The notes: generated by a model from the letters alone, not told the origin. A stretch of 35,566 bases of DNA from Caldisericota bacterium (GCA_024655865.1 JANLFM010000008.1:1-35566); one strand, 5' to 3'; positions 1 to 8,518 are shown, numbered from the stretch's first letter. Program-made: numbers and translations.

Positions 1-138
1 GCGCCTTCTCAGGGGAAAGGGAGGAGGGTTGGGACAAGGAGGTTTTCTTTTTCCAATTAATTAGACGGAAATAACCCAACAAAAGTTCGGGTCAAAATAA
101 AATTTTCACGGTTTTTTAAATTTTGAAATTAAAAAAGA

Positions 139-190
139 TTGACTTTTTTCTCTTCTTCCGTTTAATATTTTCTATCCTTTTTAAGGAGGT
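139..190 (+). promoter_or_regulatory. Candidate sigma-A promoter and ribosome binding site of the liv operon
   Basis: TTGACT at 139-144 is a good -35 box. The -10 is either TTTAAT at 161-166 (16-base spacer) or TAATAT at 163-168 (18-base spacer). The surroundings are very AT-rich. AAGGAGGT at 183-190 is a near-perfect ribosome binding site, 11 bases before the livK ATG at 202. Bases 1-130 hold no ORF or element that I recognise. Confidence 0.55.
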
Positions 191-201
191 ACGGTTAAGG
201 G

Positions 202-1389
202 ATGAGGGAAAAGGTTAAATTTTTATCTGCGCTAATCTCTGTATTAGCCATCATCGCCATGGTCGCTGGTTGCGCCGGTCCATCTACTCCTTCTGCGTCA
301 CCTACTACTCCCACTGCCACTACTCCGCCACCATCAAAGGAGATTGTGATCGGCGTCGTCGCCCCACTCACTGGAGAAGCCGCCACCTTCGGTAAATCTA
401 CAAAGCAGGGTGCTGAGCTTGCTCAAGAGGAGTGGAACGCTAAGGGTGGACTCCTTGGTGCTCAAATTAAACTGGTGGTTGCAGATGACAAGGGAGACCC
501 CACAGAAGCCGCCGCGGCTTACACGCGGTTGATCGAGCAGGACAAGGTAATAGCCATCGTAGGTACGGTCATGTCCAAGTGTTCCCTGGCCGGCGCTCCT
601 ATCTGCCAGGCCAAGAAGATCCCCATGATCTCTCCCACTTCCACAAACCCCAAGGTCACAGAAGTTGGCGACTTCATCTTCCGCGCCTGCTTCATTGACC
701 CCTTCCAGGGAACGGTGGGTGCCAAGTTCGCCTATGATAACCTTGGTGTGAGGAAAGCGGCCTGCATTTTCGACGTGGGTAACGACTACACGAAAGGTCT
801 CTCAGAGTACTTCCGAGACAAATTCAAAGAGCTCGGGGGCGAGATCGTGGGCTTTGAGGCGCACCCCACAGGAACCACCGATTTCAACGCTCAGCTCACC
901 AAAATTATCTCCGCTGGTCCCGAGCTGATTTACATCTCTGACTACTACAACGATGCCGGCTTAATTATGAAACAGGCCAGAGCCTTAGGTTTCAAGGGCT
1001 ACTTCCTCGGCGGTGACGGCTGGGATTCCCCTGATCTCGTCAAGATTGGTGGTGACGCTGTAGAGGGTGGTTTCTTCACCAACCACTTCTCCAAGGACGA
1101 CCCCAGACCGGAGGTTCAGAATTTGGTTAAGGCTTACACCGATAAATTTGGTGAGCCCCCGGATGCCCTGGCCGCTTTAGCCTACGACGCTGCTAACTTG
1201 CTGTTCGACGCCATTAACCGTGCTGGGTCCACCGATGGGACTGCCATTCGCGATGCAATGAAGGCCGCTAACTTTAAGGCCGTTTCTGGCCAGATCACCT
1301 TCGATGAGAACAGGAACCCTGTAAAGGCCGCCGTGATCATCGAGATGAAAAATGGCCAGCAGGTCTACAAGGCCACGGTTCAGCCATAG
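202..1389 (+). CDS. livK: ABC importer substrate-binding lipoprotein, LivK/HAAT family
   Basis: This is a periplasmic-binding-type lipoprotein that captures the substrate for the LivHMGF importer encoded just downstream. A signal peptide ends in a lipobox, MVAGC, with the lipidated cysteine at residue 24. A Thr/Pro/Ser-rich linker (about 25-45) tethers the binding domain, which opens with IGVVAPLTGEAATFG and runs to residue 395. That is the normal length and fold signature of the type I branched-chain amino-acid receptor family (Peripla_BP_6). Related receptors also bind amides, urea or aromatic acids, so the ligand cannot be named from sequence. Codons are richer in G/C at third positions than in the neighbours, which suggests high expression. 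A stable hairpin follows the stop codon before livH. Confidence 0.93.
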   Translation: MREKVKFLSALISVLAIIAMVAGCAGPSTPSASPTTPTATTPPPSKEIVIGVVAPLTGEAATFGKSTKQGAELAQEEWNAKGGLLGAQIKLVVADDKGDPTEAAAAYTRLIEQDKVIAIVGTVMSKCSLAGAPICQAKKIPMISPTSTNPKVTEVGDFIFRACFIDPFQGTVGAKFAYDNLGVRKAACIFDVGNDYTKGLSEYFRDKFKELGGEIVGFEAHPTGTTDFNAQLTKIISAGPELIYISDYYNDAGLIMKQARALGFKGYFLGGDGWDSPDLVKIGGDAVEGGFFTNHFSKDDPRPEVQNLVKAYTDKFGEPPDALAALAYDAANLLFDAINRAGSTDGTAIRDAMKAANFKAVSGQITFDENRNPVKAAVIIEMKNGQQVYKATVQP

Positions 1390-1433
1390 AGCGGTGTGAA
1401 GCAGCTAACCTTGTAACCAAACGCTTAATTTAA

Positions 1434-1465
1434 GGGATGCTGGGGATATTTTTCCCCAGCATCTC
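1434..1465 (+). promoter_or_regulatory. Intercistronic hairpin between livK and livH
   Basis: Arms 1434-1446 and 1453-1465 pair over 13 bp with a single G-T pair, around a 6-base loop (TATTTT). No T-run follows, so this is not a classical terminator. In binding-protein importer operons such hairpins usually stabilise the receptor mRNA or trim read-through, so that receptor exceeds permease. That role is inferred here. The hairpin overlaps an upstream in-frame ATG at 1437 and lies just before the AAAGGAGGTGA site for livH. Confidence 0.75.
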
Positions 1466-1484
1466 CGTTAAAGGAGGTGACTTT

Positions 1485-2411
1485 GTGGATTTAAGCACGA
1501 TTTTCAATTTTCAGCAGTTGGTAAATGGCCTCCAGTTGGGCGCGATTTATGCACTGATTGCGCTAGGCTATACCATGGTGTACGGGATAATTCGCCTGAT
1601 CAACTTTGCTCACGGCGATTTCTACATGATCGGCGCCTACAGCATTTACTTTTTCGGCGTCTACTTCCTTGCCGGCCACACAGGAATTCACCCCATCTTT
1701 GTGTTTATCATGGCTGTCATAATTTCCATGGCAGCTGGTGCTCTGATTGCCGTTCTGGCAAACCAGATCGCCTATAAGCCCCTGCGTTACAGACCGAGGC
1801 TTTCTGCCTTGATCACTGCGGTAGGTGTTTCCATGTTCCTGGAATACCTCTTTTCCTCCCTGCCATTCATCGGGCCATCTTACCTGGCTTTTCCTAACGA
1901 TGCTGTAATCCCCAGAACGGAATACCTCCTTGGCGGAGTGCACCTTAACAATTACCAGATTATCGATCTTGGAGTAGCAATTCTTCTTATGGCTTTCCTT
2001 ACCTGGTTCGTGCGCGGGACAATGACTGGCAAGGCAATGAGGGCGGTATCCCTGGATAAGGATGCTTCCAAGTTGATGGGAATTGATATCGAAAAGATAA
2101 TCACCATAACCTTCCTTATCGGTGGGGCATTCGCGGGTGTTGCTGGCCTTCTTGCAGGAATTACATACCCAAGGATTAACCCTTATATGGGGATCCTTCC
2201 CGGGTTGAAGGCCTTCGTTGCTGCAGTTCTTGGAGGGATTGGAATAATTCCTGGGGCTATGCTTGGGGCATTTCTTTTGGGAATTGCGGAAGTCTTTGCC
2301 ACCAGCTTTAACTCCCTCTTGGGAGAGGGGATTGCTTTTGCCATCTTGATTCTGGTTTTGATTTTCCGGCCCCAGGGCTTGCTTGGTGAAAAGACCGCGG
2401 AAAAGGTGTAG
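1485..2411 (+). CDS. livH: ABC importer permease, LivH family
   Basis: This is one of the two membrane subunits of a branched-chain amino-acid-type importer. The 308 residues form about eight hydrophobic segments. They carry family landmarks such as GYTMVYGIIRLINFAHGD near the N-terminus and AAVLGGIGIIPGAMLGAFLLG near the C-terminus. I chose the GTG at 1485 because AAAGGAGGTGA ends 4 bases before it and the protein then starts VDLSTIFNF, as LivH proteins do. The in-frame ATG at 1437 lies inside the intercistronic hairpin and would add 16 unlikely residues. It overlaps nothing upstream and precedes livM by 7 bases. Confidence 0.94.
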   Translation: MDLSTIFNFQQLVNGLQLGAIYALIALGYTMVYGIIRLINFAHGDFYMIGAYSIYFFGVYFLAGHTGIHPIFVFIMAVIISMAAGALIAVLANQIAYKPLRYRPRLSALITAVGVSMFLEYLFSSLPFIGPSYLAFPNDAVIPRTEYLLGGVHLNNYQIIDLGVAILLMAFLTWFVRGTMTGKAMRAVSLDKDASKLMGIDIEKIITITFLIGGAFAGVAGLLAGITYPRINPYMGILPGLKAFVAAVLGGIGIIPGAMLGAFLLGIAEVFATSFNSLLGEGIAFAILILVLIFRPQGLLGEKTAEKV

Positions 2412-2418
2412 GTGCCCT

Positions 2419-3444
2419 ATGAAAATCCCGAATTTTCTTAGAAAAAGCACAGTTCAATTCCTCCTTTATTCGCTTGCTTTCTACCTGGTGATCTATTTCC
2501 TCAATCAGTTGAACGTGTTGAGCGGTTATCCCCTCCTCATAATTGAAATCTCTCTGATTTATGTGATTCTGGCAACAAGTTTGAATCTGATAAACGGCTT
2601 CACGGGCCAATTTTCCATTGGCCACATGGGGTTTGCCGCAGTTGGGGCATATGTTTCGGGAACCTTAACTACCCTGATCTGGAAACTAAGCATCGACCAG
2701 CCAATATACCAGACCCTTCCCCTCTTCGTTATCGCTTTGATCGTTGGTGGAATTGCTGCTGCCCTGATTGGTTTTCTCATCGGACTTCCCACCCTACGGT
2801 TGAGGGGTGACTACCTTGCTATTGTCACTTTGGGTTTTGGGGAGATCATCCGCACGATCATCAACAATATTGATTATGTTGGGGGGCCAAGGGGGCTCTT
2901 GGGGATTCCCCAGCTTTCGAACTTTACTCTCATTTCCATTTTCACCTTCCTTACCCTTTATGTGCTCAGGGGGATCGTCTTTTCGAGCCACGGAAGGGCG
3001 TTCATCTCCGTGAGGGAAGATGAGGTTGCCTCTGAACTTGTGGGAATTCACACCACAAAGTACAAGGTCCTTGCTTTTACCATCGGGGCTTTCTTTGCAG
3101 GTATCGCCGGGGGGCTCCTCTGCCACCTGATTCAAATTGCCCACCCCACTCAGTTCGGTTTCTTGCCCTCCTTCATGGTGCTGGTGATCGTATACCTCGG
3201 TGGGATGGGAAGCCTCACAGGTTCAGTCATTGCTGCCTTTCTTCTCACGATTCTGGAGAAGTATCTCTTGCCCCTGGGTCTCCAGATGCTCAGTGCATGG
3301 ACTCAACCGACGTTTGGCTTCCAGGTTGGAGTTGAATGGCGTATGGTGATATACGCTCTTCTTTTGATCATCATGATGCTTTTCCGCCCAGAAGGGATAA
3401 TGGGAATGAAGGAAGCCAGGTTCATGATTCCGGAGGAACACTGA
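2419..3444 (+). CDS. livM: ABC importer permease, LivM family
   Basis: This is the second membrane subunit of the importer, 341 residues with about nine to ten hydrophobic segments. Recognisable family blocks are ATSLNLINGFTGQFSIGH near residue 60, GLPTLRLRGDYLAIVTLGFG in the middle and the C-terminal RPEGIMG. The ATG at 2419 is preferred: it has AGGTG five bases upstream and lies just after the livH stop. A TTG at 2383 is in frame, but it would add an Arg-rich stretch and overlap livH. It is followed after one base by livG. Confidence 0.94.
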   Translation: MKIPNFLRKSTVQFLLYSLAFYLVIYFLNQLNVLSGYPLLIIEISLIYVILATSLNLINGFTGQFSIGHMGFAAVGAYVSGTLTTLIWKLSIDQPIYQTLPLFVIALIVGGIAAALIGFLIGLPTLRLRGDYLAIVTLGFGEIIRTIINNIDYVGGPRGLLGIPQLSNFTLISIFTFLTLYVLRGIVFSSHGRAFISVREDEVASELVGIHTTKYKVLAFTIGAFFAGIAGGLLCHLIQIAHPTQFGFLPSFMVLVIVYLGGMGSLTGSVIAAFLLTILEKYLLPLGLQMLSAWTQPTFGFQVGVEWRMVIYALLLIIMMLFRPEGIMGMKEARFMIPEEH

Positions 3445-3445
3445 A

Positions 3446-4222
3446 ATGGAAAATTCAGTTTTGACGATCCAAACCCTGACCCATTTTTTCGGAGGATTGA
3501 AAGCCGTCTCCAATTTTGAACTTGACCTTCCTCAAGGGGTAATCTGGGGGATCATTGGCCCTAACGGGGCAGGGAAAACCACAGTCTTTAACCTGATAAC
3601 TGGGGTGTACCGACCTTCCCAGGGAAAGATCATTTTCCTTGGCGAGGACATCACCAACTTAAAACCCCATAGCATCATTCAAAAGGGAATCGCCCGGACC
3701 TTCCAGAATATTAGACTCTTTGGAAACGTGACGGTCCTTGATAACGTCCGCATTGGGCTTCACCCCAACTACCATTCCTCTATCTGGGAAGCAATCCTCA
3801 GATCGGGGAGGTTCCGTAAGGAAGAGAAAAGAGTTAGAGATGAAGCAATGAGCCTCCTCGAGCATTTTAACCTCGCATCTCGGTGGGACGAGAAAGCCCG
3901 GAACTTGCCATACGGGGAGCAGAGAAGGCTGGAGATTGCCCGGGCTTTGGCCACAAAACCCAAACTTCTCCTTCTTGATGAACCTGCCGCGGGAATGAAC
4001 CCCAAGGAAGTGGACTCCCTTATGGACCTCATTTACAAGATCAAAAGTGAGTTCAATCTCACCGTTCTGTTGATTGAACACCAGATGCGTTTTGTTATGA
4101 GGATCTGCGAACACATAAAGGTCATGGATTTCGGGGAGACTATCGCGGAGGGACCCCCTGTGGAAATTCAAAACAACCCCCAGGTAATTGAGGCTTATTT
4201 AGGAAAGGGAGGAATACACTGA
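3446..4222 (+). CDS. livG: ABC importer ATPase, LivG family
   Basis: This is the cytoplasmic ATPase that pairs with LivF to power LivHM. It has 258 residues. Walker A is GPNGAGKTT (about 38-46), the Q-loop region is ARTFQNIRLF, the signature is the LivG-type LPYGEQRRLEIARAL in place of LSGGQ, and Walker B is LLLLDEPAAGMNP followed by LIEHQM with the switch histidine. The start has CGGAGGAAC upstream. The stop codon TGA overlaps the livF ATG by one base, indicating translational coupling. Confidence 0.95.
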   Translation: MENSVLTIQTLTHFFGGLKAVSNFELDLPQGVIWGIIGPNGAGKTTVFNLITGVYRPSQGKIIFLGEDITNLKPHSIIQKGIARTFQNIRLFGNVTVLDNVRIGLHPNYHSSIWEAILRSGRFRKEEKRVRDEAMSLLEHFNLASRWDEKARNLPYGEQRRLEIARALATKPKLLLLDEPAAGMNPKEVDSLMDLIYKIKSEFNLTVLLIEHQMRFVMRICEHIKVMDFGETIAEGPPVEIQNNPQVIEAYLGKGGIH

Positions 4223-4932
4223 TGTTTGCTTTGGAGATTCATGACCTTCACGTCTCATATGGGGGTATCAGGGCTCTTAAAGGAATTAGTTTCACGGTAG
4301 AGCCGGGAAAAATCGTTACCATCATTGGGGCCAATGGAGCGGGAAAATCCACCACCCTGAGAGCAATTTCGGGCCTCGTTCCCAAACAGAGTGGTCGGGT
4401 TGTCCTATACGGGGAAGACGTGACAAACACTCCTGCTCACAAAATCGTCGCCATGGGTGTTTCTCATGTTCCCGAAGGCCGAAGGGTTTTTTCCACCTTG
4501 ACCGTCCTTGAGAACCTGGAAATTGCCACCTATACTAGAAAGGATTCCAAAAAATTTAACGAATCCCTTGAACTGGTTTTCTCCCTTTTTCCTCGCTTGA
4601 AGGAGAGAAGGAAACAGCTCGCAGGAACCCTTTCTGGTGGAGAGCAGCAAATGTTGGCCGTGGCAAGAGGCCTGATGACCGGAGGCAAGCTCATGCTACT
4701 TGATGAGCCTTCCATGGGTCTTGCACCCGTTCTGGTTGACGAAATCTTCAACACCATAAATAAGATCAATCAGATGGGAACCACCATTTTGCTCGTGGAA
4801 CAAAACGCACGCATGGCTCTGGAAAATTCACACTATGCCTACGTTCTTGAGGTCGGGAACATCGTCTTAGAAGGACCAAGTTCGGATGTGAAAGAGAACC
4901 CGAAGGTTAAGGAGGCCTACTTAGGAGGATAA
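4222..4932 (+). CDS. livF: ABC importer ATPase, LivF family
   Basis: This is the second ATPase subunit of the importer, 236 residues, the usual LivF length. Walker A is GANGAGKST, the signature is LSGGEQQMLAVARG, and Walker B is MLLDEPSMGLAP followed by LVEQN. HVPEGRRVF, the block conserved in LivF, is present. GGGAGG precedes the ATG at 4222. It is the last gene of the liv operon and converges on mog after only 23 bases. Confidence 0.95.
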   Translation: MFALEIHDLHVSYGGIRALKGISFTVEPGKIVTIIGANGAGKSTTLRAISGLVPKQSGRVVLYGEDVTNTPAHKIVAMGVSHVPEGRRVFSTLTVLENLEIATYTRKDSKKFNESLELVFSLFPRLKERRKQLAGTLSGGEQQMLAVARGLMTGGKLMLLDEPSMGLAPVLVDEIFNTINKINQMGTTILLVEQNARMALENSHYAYVLEVGNIVLEGPSSDVKENPKVKEAYLGG

Positions 4933-4957
4933 CAGTCCAGGTCGGGCTGCACTTTTT
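4933..4957 (+). terminator. Candidate terminator after livF
   Basis: CAGTCC (4933-4938) can pair with GGGCTG (4944-4949), 6 bp with one G-T pair and a 5-base loop. CACTTTTTAA follows. The stem is short, but it sits immediately after the livF stop and before the convergent mog gene. Confidence 0.45.
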
Positions 4958-5423
4958 AATGCCCTTTTCCCGCCATCATTTCCAGGGCGTGAGGAAGAAT
5001 TTTAAGCAGAGCCTCCATTCCGTCTTTTACTGCTTTTAAGCTCCCGGGTAAATTGACGATCAGCGTTTTTCCCCTTGTCCCTGCCTCAGCTCTGGAGAGG
5101 GAGGCGTTTGGGGTCTTTTTCAGCCCTTCCCACCTGATGAACTCGCTGATTCCTGGAGCTCTTCTTTCCAGAACTTCTAATGTCGCCTCCGGCGTGACAT
5201 CCCTGGGAGATAATCCTGTTCCTCCAGTTGTGAGGATTAAATCCACCTGGTTCGCCCATTCCTTAAGCTTTTGGGCAATAAGCGCTTTTTCGTCGGGCAC
5301 GATCACCTTGAAGGACACCTCCCAGCCATTCTCTAATAAAACTCTCGCAATATATTCTCCACTTTCGTCCACCCTGGTTCCTTTATAGCAGCTATCGCTT
5401 ATGGTTAAAACTGCGGCCTTCAT
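4956..5423 (-). CDS. mog: Molybdopterin adenylyltransferase, MogA/MoaB family
   Basis: The protein adenylylates molybdopterin, priming it for metal insertion by MoeA. Its 155 residues form one MoCF-binding domain, with the start AVLTISDSCYKG, the signature TTGGTGLSPRDVTPEAT (about 65-81) and LPGSLKAVKDGMEALL near the C-terminus. It is the last gene of the tungstate/cofactor operon, and its ATG overlaps the MOSC gene stop (ATGA). In tungsten-using organisms a MoaB-type enzyme does the same job for the tungsten cofactor. MogA versus MoaB cannot be settled here. Confidence 0.9.
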   Translation of the reverse strand: MKAAVLTISDSCYKGTRVDESGEYIARVLLENGWEVSFKVIVPDEKALIAQKLKEWANQVDLILTTGGTGLSPRDVTPEATLEVLERRAPGISEFIRWEGLKKTPNASLSRAEAGTRGKTLIVNLPGSLKAVKDGMEALLKILPHALEMMAGKGH

Positions 5424-5857
5424 TTTTCCTGAACCTCAATTTCATCTCCCACTTCAATTTCCCCTTCCTCTAATACTCTGGCGAAAATTCCTTCCCTGGG
5501 CATAATACAATCCCCCACCAGCTTTCTTATCTCGCAACCAACGTGGCAGCTTTTTCCCTTCTGGGTGACCTCCAATAAGGCGTTTCCAACTTTAATTTTA
5601 GACCCTATATCAAGGGAGAGGAGGTCGATCCCGGAAGTAGTAATATTTTCCGCAAAATCACCGGGTGAGAGAGTCAGACCAAAAGAGCGCATTTTATCGA
5701 TGCTCTCTTGAGCCAGCAGGCTTACCTGGCGATGCCAGTTCCCAGCATGAGCATCCCCTTCCAGGCCAAAATTCTTCAGGGCCTTTGCTTTGCCGACATT
5801 TGTTTTCCGTACCCCGGTCCGCTCAGAAATGTTTACCGCTACAACTTTTCCAGTCAT
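5420..5857 (-). CDS. MOSC domain protein
   Basis: This is a single-domain MOSC protein of 145 residues. MOSC is the C-terminal domain of molybdenum cofactor sulfurases and is found in many stand-alone bacterial proteins thought to bind or carry sulfur or the cofactor. Visible landmarks are GLEGDAHAGNWHRQVSLL (about 32-49), SPGDFAENITTSGIDL and the cysteine-containing GKSCHVGCEIRKLVGDC. The last supplies the conserved cysteine plus two others. It is embedded between moaC and mog with a 4-base overlap downstream and 3 bases upstream, so it is very probably made together with the cofactor enzymes. The exact substrate is unknown. Confidence 0.85.
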   Translation of the reverse strand: MTGKVVAVNISERTGVRKTNVGKAKALKNFGLEGDAHAGNWHRQVSLLAQESIDKMRSFGLTLSPGDFAENITTSGIDLLSLDIGSKIKVGNALLEVTQKGKSCHVGCEIRKLVGDCIMPREGIFARVLEEGEIEVGDEIEVQEK

Positions 5858-5860
5858 CTT

Positions 5861-6334
5861 TTACTCTCCTTGAAAAACTCCGCTTTTGCCTCCACTTTTA
5901 TAAACCAGGCGCACATCAGTGACCCGGATCCCTCTTTCCACTGCCTTACACATATCGTAAACCGTTAAGGCCGCTATAGTGCAGGCGACCATGGCCTCCA
6001 TTTCCACTCCAGTTTCAGAACAGGTGCGCACGAGGCTTTCGATTTCCACGCTTTTTTTCTCTTCGTTCAAAACCAACATCACCTCCACGAGGCTAATAGA
6101 GATGGGGTGACAAAGCGGGATTAACTCCCATGCTCTCTTGGCCGCCTGTATTCCAGCGATCTGGGCGACAGTAAGGACATCTCCTTTTTTCACCTGGCCT
6201 TCCTTGACCAGGGCAAAAGTTTGAGGGGAAAGGAGGACGGACGCCCTGGCTCGAGCTTCCCTGAGAGTACTTCCCTTGGCGCTCACATCCACCATTTTAG
6301 CTTTTCCTTCCTTATCTATGTGGCTCAACTCCAT
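5861..6334 (-). CDS. moaC: Cyclic pyranopterin monophosphate synthase MoaC
   Basis: MoaC converts the MoaA product (3',8-cyclo-GTP) to cyclic pyranopterin monophosphate, the second half of the first step of pterin cofactor synthesis. The 157 residues contain MVDVSAKG, LCHPISISLVEV with the active-site block, METGVEMEA-like VEMEAMVACTIAALTVYDMCK, and a C-terminal KSGGKSG. The ATG at 6334 has GGAGG five bases upstream and starts right after the moaA stop; an in-frame TTG at 6346 is rejected. moaC lies directly behind moaA, so the two steps are coupled in expression, unless the UGA in moaA is real and polar. Confidence 0.93.
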   Translation of the reverse strand: MELSHIDKEGKAKMVDVSAKGSTLREARARASVLLSPQTFALVKEGQVKKGDVLTVAQIAGIQAAKRAWELIPLCHPISISLVEVMLVLNEEKKSVEIESLVRTCSETGVEMEAMVACTIAALTVYDMCKAVERGIRVTDVRLVYKSGGKSGVFQGE

Positions 6335-6335
6335 T

Positions 6336-7298
6336 TTATCCTCCAATTTGCGCCATAAACCTTTCTTGCGTAGCCAAAAGGCTTTTTTCTTCAGGTTTCC
6401 TGCTTAAAGCCTCCAGGATTTTAAGGTGAAGGGCAATCGAATCAAAATTTGGCCTCAAGGCTGTTTTTAGATCCACTTCCAGATCTGAGAAAAGACAGGG
6501 CCGGATATGGCCGTCCGCAGTTAACCTCAAGCGATTACAATTGGGACAGAAGTGATCGCTCAAAGCAGCGATAAAAGCAAACCTTCCTTTCCCTTTGGGA
6601 ATCCGGAAGTACTTTCTTGCTGGTCCGTTGCCGGGAGGGGATTCCGTTTCCTGAACCCGGGTTATAGAGGATATTTTATTAAGAAGCTCATTCTTTGAGA
6701 GAAACAACTCACTCTGAGCTATAGAACCCAGAGGCATATACTCTATGAAACGAACTTCGACTTCCAGATGCGTGGTTAATTCCAGGAAAGGGAGCGGATC
6801 ATCGTTCAATCCTTTAAGGAGCACTGTGTTTATTTTGATTGGATTAAAGCCCGCCTCAATTGCGCTCTGCAGTCACTCCAGAGCCTGGTTGAGGTCCCCT
6901 CTGCGCGTTATTAACCGGTACTTTTCCGGATCGAGGGAGGGAAGGCCTATGTTGAGCCTTTTTATCCCTTCTCTTTTTAAAGGCTCGGCCAGATCTTTAA
7001 GCAAGGTACCGTTGGTGGTGAGCGTAATTTCCTCAATTCCCGGTATGGAGCGCATTTCCCTGACCAGATCAATGAATCCTCTGCGCAGCAGGGGTTCCCC
7101 TCCTGTGAGCCTCACTCTTTTCAGGCCCATACTTGCCATTTCTCTTGTGACCGCAAGGATTTCTTCAATTCTCAGAATTTCCTCATGAGAGAGGAGTGGC
7201 ACCCCCTCTTCGGGCATGCAGAAAATGCAGCGCAGGTTACATCTATCCGTCAAGGAAATTCTCAGGTAATCTATAGTGCGACCGAAGCTGTCTTTCAT
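6336..7298 (-). pseudogene. moaA: GTP 3',8-cyclase MoaA, interrupted by one in-frame UGA
   Basis: MoaA is the radical-SAM enzyme that opens pterin cofactor synthesis from GTP. The N-terminal part carries CNLRCIFC (CxxxCxxC radical-SAM cluster, about residues 21-28). The C-terminal part carries FCPNCNRLRLTADGHIRPC, which holds the three cysteines of the second cluster. A TGA at 6875-6873 (codon 142) splits it inside ALE[TGA]LQSAIEAGF. No frameshift is involved: the remaining 16 codons before the next possible start stay in frame and read as normal MoaA. Ignoring the UGA, the protein is 320 aa, the normal family length. A TGG to TGA change (Trp) would explain it. The ATG at 7298 has GGAGG seven bases upstream and touches the moeA stop. 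The interruption could be a sequencing error, a recent lesion or recoding. All catalytic motifs are intact. Confidence 0.88.
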
Positions 7299-8518
7299 CA
7301 ATGATCCTCCGGAAAATGGATCAAATGCACCAGGACTTCCTCCCCCTTTTTCAGGGAATTCACCTCTTCAGGTACCAAAGCCAGGGCATCAGCAGCAGCC
7401 ATAGAGGTTAGGATAGCTGACCCCTGTGCACCCGCAAGGTAGGCGTAAATGTGGTCTTTCCTTTCCAGTTTAACTCTTAAAAACTGGAGCCTTCCTTTAC
7501 TTTCCTTGGCGTAATCCTCCCCCATCAGGACCTTGACCAGGGGACGAAAAAGGAAACGGTACCCCATCATTTTCCTGAGTGCAGGGCGCACATATTCCTC
7601 AAAGCATATGATCGAGGCAGCGGGGTTTCCCGGGATGCCGAAAACCGGTTTTCCCTTCAGGGTCCAGAAAGCCATAGGATGGCCCGGTCGCTGCTTCACT
7701 TTCCAGAAGTGAAGCCTGGCGCCCAGATCCTCCAGGCTTTCTTTAACATAATCGTATTCCCCCATGGAAACTCCTCCTGTAGTAATGAGGACATCGCACT
7801 GTAAAGCCTCCTCGAGGACTTTGATGATCGATTCCTTCTTATCCGGGATCCTGGGGAAAATTATGGCTCGCGCTCCCACTTTCCTTACCTGTGCAAGTAG
7901 AGTGTAAGTATTAGTATCCCGGATCTTACCAGGAACCAGCTTTTCTGAGACCCCTACCAGTTCATCCCCAGTGGTGATGATCGCTACCCTGGGGGGCGGA
8001 TAGACTGGGACTCTGTCAATTCCTAAGGCTGCCAAAATGCCAATTTCACCTTCTTCGACAATCGTTCCTTTTTTCAAAACCAGGTCTCCCACCCTGATGT
8101 CCTCACCCGCAGGCCTGATATCCGTTCCCCTTTTTACAGGCTTGAGTATGGAGACAAGCCCTTCTTTCTGGATCGTGAACTCCTTTCTGACCACCGCATC
8201 CGCTCCAGGAGGGATTGGCGCTCCGGTCATGATTCTCATCGCCTTTCCCCGCTCAACCAGTGTTTTCGCAAACGTTCCCGCTTTCAAATCCTGGATAATT
8301 TCCAGAGAAACCGGCCTCTCCTCTGTTGCTTCGAGCACATCCTCGGCCCTTACCGCGTATCCGTCCATAGCTGAATTATCGAAGGGTGGAATATTCTCAG
8401 GGGAGTAGATATCTTCAGCCAGGACAAGACCAAAGGCATCCTCCAGTTCGATTTTTTTTGGGGCCAGGGGACGACAATTTTCCAAAACGATCTTTAACGC
8501 TTCCTCATAGCTAACCAT
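7298..8518 (-). CDS. moeA: Molybdopterin molybdenumtransferase MoeA
   Basis: MoeA inserts molybdate (or tungstate) into adenylylated molybdopterin. The 406 residues show the MoeA order: an N-terminal linker domain with PPFDNSAMDGYAVR (about 43-56), MTGAPIPPGADAVV, the central MoCF domain with ITTGGVSMGEYDYVKE and FGIPGNPAASIICFEEYVRP, and a C-terminal beta domain ending GEEVLVHLI. The ATG at 8518 is chosen because AAAGGAGG lies just upstream; 22 upstream in-frame residues are rejected. It overlaps the tupC stop by 8 bases and is followed directly by moaA. Confidence 0.95.
   Translation of the reverse strand: MVSYEEALKIVLENCRPLAPKKIELEDAFGLVLAEDIYSPENIPPFDNSAMDGYAVRAEDVLEATEERPVSLEIIQDLKAGTFAKTLVERGKAMRIMTGAPIPPGADAVVRKEFTIQKEGLVSILKPVKRGTDIRPAGEDIRVGDLVLKKGTIVEEGEIGILAALGIDRVPVYPPPRVAIITTGDELVGVSEKLVPGKIRDTNTYTLLAQVRKVGARAIIFPRIPDKKESIIKVLEEALQCDVLITTGGVSMGEYDYVKESLEDLGARLHFWKVKQRPGHPMAFWTLKGKPVFGIPGNPAASIICFEEYVRPALRKMMGYRFLFRPLVKVLMGEDYAKESKGRLQFLRVKLERKDHIYAYLAGAQGSAILTSMAAADALALVPEEVNSLKKGEEVLVHLIHFPEDH

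Noticed and set aside
1563-2450. 295-residue open frame on the minus strand opposite livH
   Set aside because: It is the antisense shadow of livH, with no ribosome binding site and no recognisable domain. livH is well supported on the other strand.
6825-6872. Two separate MoaA-like genes on either side of the UGA
   Set aside because: The 16 codons between the halves are in frame and MoaA-like, and the second half has no good start or ribosome binding site, so this is one interrupted gene.
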